Shown here: positions 62,733 through 64,000 of the stretch, in pieces
How the letters are laid out: each line of letters begins with the position of its first letter
How positions within the stretch are numbered: the stretch's first letter is position 1
Notes under the pieces: generated by a model
Told to the model about the DNA's origin: nothing
The model's database searches: none
Seen by the model: the letters and a program-made list of their open reading frames with translations, nothing else
Source: Gammaproteobacteria bacterium
GTDB taxonomy: Bacteria; Pseudomonadota; Gammaproteobacteria; Pseudomonadales; Pseudohongiellaceae
Assembly: GCA_024639905.1 (NCBI GenBank)
Contig: JAHEGE010000006.1
Coordinates: 1 to 64,000 of the forward strand
Direction: 5' to 3'
Length of the DNA stretch: 64,000 nt
Translations under genes and position numbers: made by a program

Positions 62733-64000
62733 TTAGTTCGATGCGACCGAATTGCCTGTAGCAGTATCGTCTTTGTCAGCGATCGGTGCCACGATAGGTG
62801 CGAGGCACAGAGGGCAGCCGATCACGTGATCATTAGGTCCGAGATTCAGGACCTGACGACGCTCTTCCATTGCTTCGTGGAATTGGTCGTCGGTTAGCGT
62901 CACGCGGATGCCGAGGTCGATGAACATATTGGTTACCGAGCGGTTGCCCGAGCCTTGCCAGTTGCGCGGATCAGGCACGTTAGGGTTAGTGTCAGTGTTG
63001 TTCATGTAACCGACTATATGCAGGATCGTGCCTTTAGGCAGAATCGGTGCAGCGTGGTCTGCATACGGATAGCCGCGCACCCAGTTGTGGTCGTAGCCCA
63101 CGCAGGACAGCGTCTCAATCGTATAGCCCCAGATCGCCTCTAGACACATGCGCTCGCCAGGGGCGTGCAGGTGTGGCTCAAAGCTGATGATCTTGGTGTG
63201 ATTCTCGAGGACAGTGTAAGCGTGAAGCTCTTGATCCTTGGCGTTGCCTTGAATGCTGATGTCCACGCCATTGCCTAGGCCGATGAAAGCGTTCTGGTAC
63301 TTAGGCTTGTAGTCTTTGTCGTGGAAGCGGAAACCGACTTCGAGGTGGCCTGTAGTGTCGCGGCCATTCGAGTGCAGGTGAACCGAATCGGAAACGATTG
63401 CAGAGCCGGCTTTAAGAAGGCGACCAGCATCTTCGTCGAAGATGTCGGCGTTGCGGCCTACTTCGTGCACTGGCCAAGGGATGGAGAAGCCGGGAGCGCG
63501 CTCGCCGTTCTCATCGAGCATGGCGGTGCCCCAGATCATGTGATGGAAAATGTAGCGTCCGCCCACAGTGCCGGAATCGGCAGTGTTGTCGACGTCATTC
63601 ACTTCCACAACCTCAACCGACTTCACGTAACGGTCTTCTTCGAGGCCCGTAGGGATGTAGTCGATCTCGCCCCACCAGTCTGGCGTGCCTGCGAGCTTGG
63701 TGACGTCGTTCATAACAACCACGAGATCTGGTTTGCCTGCTTTCCACTTGAGGCTGTCGTCGAACACCATCTGCTCTGGCGCGTCCGCTACATCACCCTT
63801 AGGCGTGCCGCTACGTGCCCACGTGGAGATGGCGGCGATTTCCGCATCGCTCAGCGAGGGGTCGTCTTTGTATTCTTGGATGCCGATGTTCTTTTCCATA
63901 TACCAAGGCGGCATCGCACCTGCGCGATCGCGGAGGCCTGTCTTATACTCGATAAGGCCTGCAAAAGGAGCGACTTCCTCGTAAGTGACCAGCGGCATTG
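62733..64000 (-). CDS. Cytochrome c/ascorbate-dependent monooxygenase-like protein, 5' end cut by the window
   Basis: A partial gene of at least 421 residues, open to the window's right edge; the ATG at 63998 is probably internal. The first residues PLVTYEEVAPFAGLIEYK followed by AMPPWYME match the C-terminal half of a cytochrome c domain, with MPPW giving the haem methionine ligand; the CxxCH motif would lie beyond the window. The remainder resembles a peptidylglycine hydroxylating monooxygenase core, with histidine clusters IFHHMIWG, HLHSNGR and FEPHLHAPGERM, a plausible copper site. It would be a periplasmic redox protein. Substrate unknown. Confidence 0.78.
   Translation of the reverse strand, partial: MPLVTYEEVAPFAGLIEYKTGLRDRAGAMPPWYMEKNIGIQEYKDDPSLSDAEIAAISTWARSGTPKGDVADAPEQMVFDDSLKWKAGKPDLVVVMNDVTKLAGTPDWWGEIDYIPTGLEEDRYVKSVEVVEVNDVDNTADSGTVGGRYIFHHMIWGTAMLDENGERAPGFSIPWPVHEVGRNADIFDEDAGRLLKAGSAIVSDSVHLHSNGRDTTGHLEVGFRFHDKDYKPKYQNAFIGLGNGVDISIQGNAKDQELHAYTVLENHTKIISFEPHLHAPGERMCLEAIWGYTIETLSCVGYDHNWVRGYPYADHAAPILPKGTILHIVGYMNNTDTNPNVPDPRNWQGSGNRSVTNMFIDLGIRVTLTDDQFHEAMEERRQVLNLGPNDHVIGCPLCLAPIVAPIADKDDTATGNSVASN

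Noticed and set aside
1..64000. tRNA genes, prophage, toxin-antitoxin or restriction systems
   Set aside because: Reading the intergenic gaps and gene products gave no cloverleaf-like sequence, phage structural gene or defence gene.

Overview
The window looks like chromosome from a free-living, probably marine gammaproteobacterium. The grounds are a 5S rRNA gene and a UbiC, CtaA, Ppk1 and Pst set of gammaproteobacterial style, sodium-based energetics (an NhaD antiporter and an OadGAB oxaloacetate decarboxylase pump), and many outer-membrane and periplasmic proteins. The OM60/NOR5 (Halieaceae) type or a relative would fit, but I cannot prove it from the sequence. Coding density is high. Most genes are intact, and there is no prophage, CRISPR array, tRNA or complete insertion sequence.

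Layout. 1-463: the end of an rRNA operon (5S and a strong terminator), followed by a patch of mobile-element debris that includes what looks like the end of an IS21-type element. 464-2735: a 2OG-Fe(II) oxygenase and nhaD. 2830-7841: a nitric-oxide signalling island consisting of an H-NOX haem sensor, a hybrid kinase with an N-terminal HNOBA domain, an OmpR-type regulator, a stand-alone HPt protein and a stand-alone receiver, with a paralogous OmpR-type regulator facing them. 7893-10746: a secreted NHL propeller protein and an FG-GAP lipoprotein on the same strand as the H-NOX genes. 10948-16029: a lytic transglycosylase, haem A synthase, a saccharopine-dehydrogenase-like protein and an alginate-export-type porin. 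16207-18927: a membrane AraC regulator followed by two DUF6644-type membrane proteins and a 50-residue membrane protein. 18976-24511: NIPSNAP, oadGAB, cysE and an ExeA-like ATPase. 24570-31066: a 7TMR-DISM hybrid kinase, a secreted tandem NTF2-like protein and a GT39-type glycosyltransferase. 31134-33615: feoAB.

33830-45413 is a phosphate block: ppx and ppk1 converge, ppk1 and pstS diverge around a clear Pho box, then pstS-pstC-pstA-pstB-phoU, and phoR converging on phoU. A hairpin terminator after pstS probably lowers expression of the permease genes relative to the binding protein. No phoB is present next to phoR. 45702-51708 holds an OmpA/OprF-like protein, ubiC, an RpoS-like sigma factor, a CaiB/BaiF CoA-transferase and a two-gene ABC exporter. 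51923-55860 is a compact four-gene catabolic operon (an NADP-dependent reductase, two SDRs and an acyl-CoA dehydrogenase) closed by a terminator.

55991-64000 is a copper-flavoured, periplasm-oriented region. It has a CopC with its copper ligands, CopD, a serine hydrolase, a nitroreductase, two CopC-like paralogues that have lost the ligand motif, a thioesterase, and, at the right edge, a truncated gene for a cytochrome c/copper-monooxygenase-type protein with a small secreted partner. The most interesting items are the H-NOX phosphorelay with its duplicated regulators, the ligand-less CopC paralogues, the Pho promoter and attenuator architecture, the orphan PhoR with an altered H-box, and the DUF6644/micro-protein operon.
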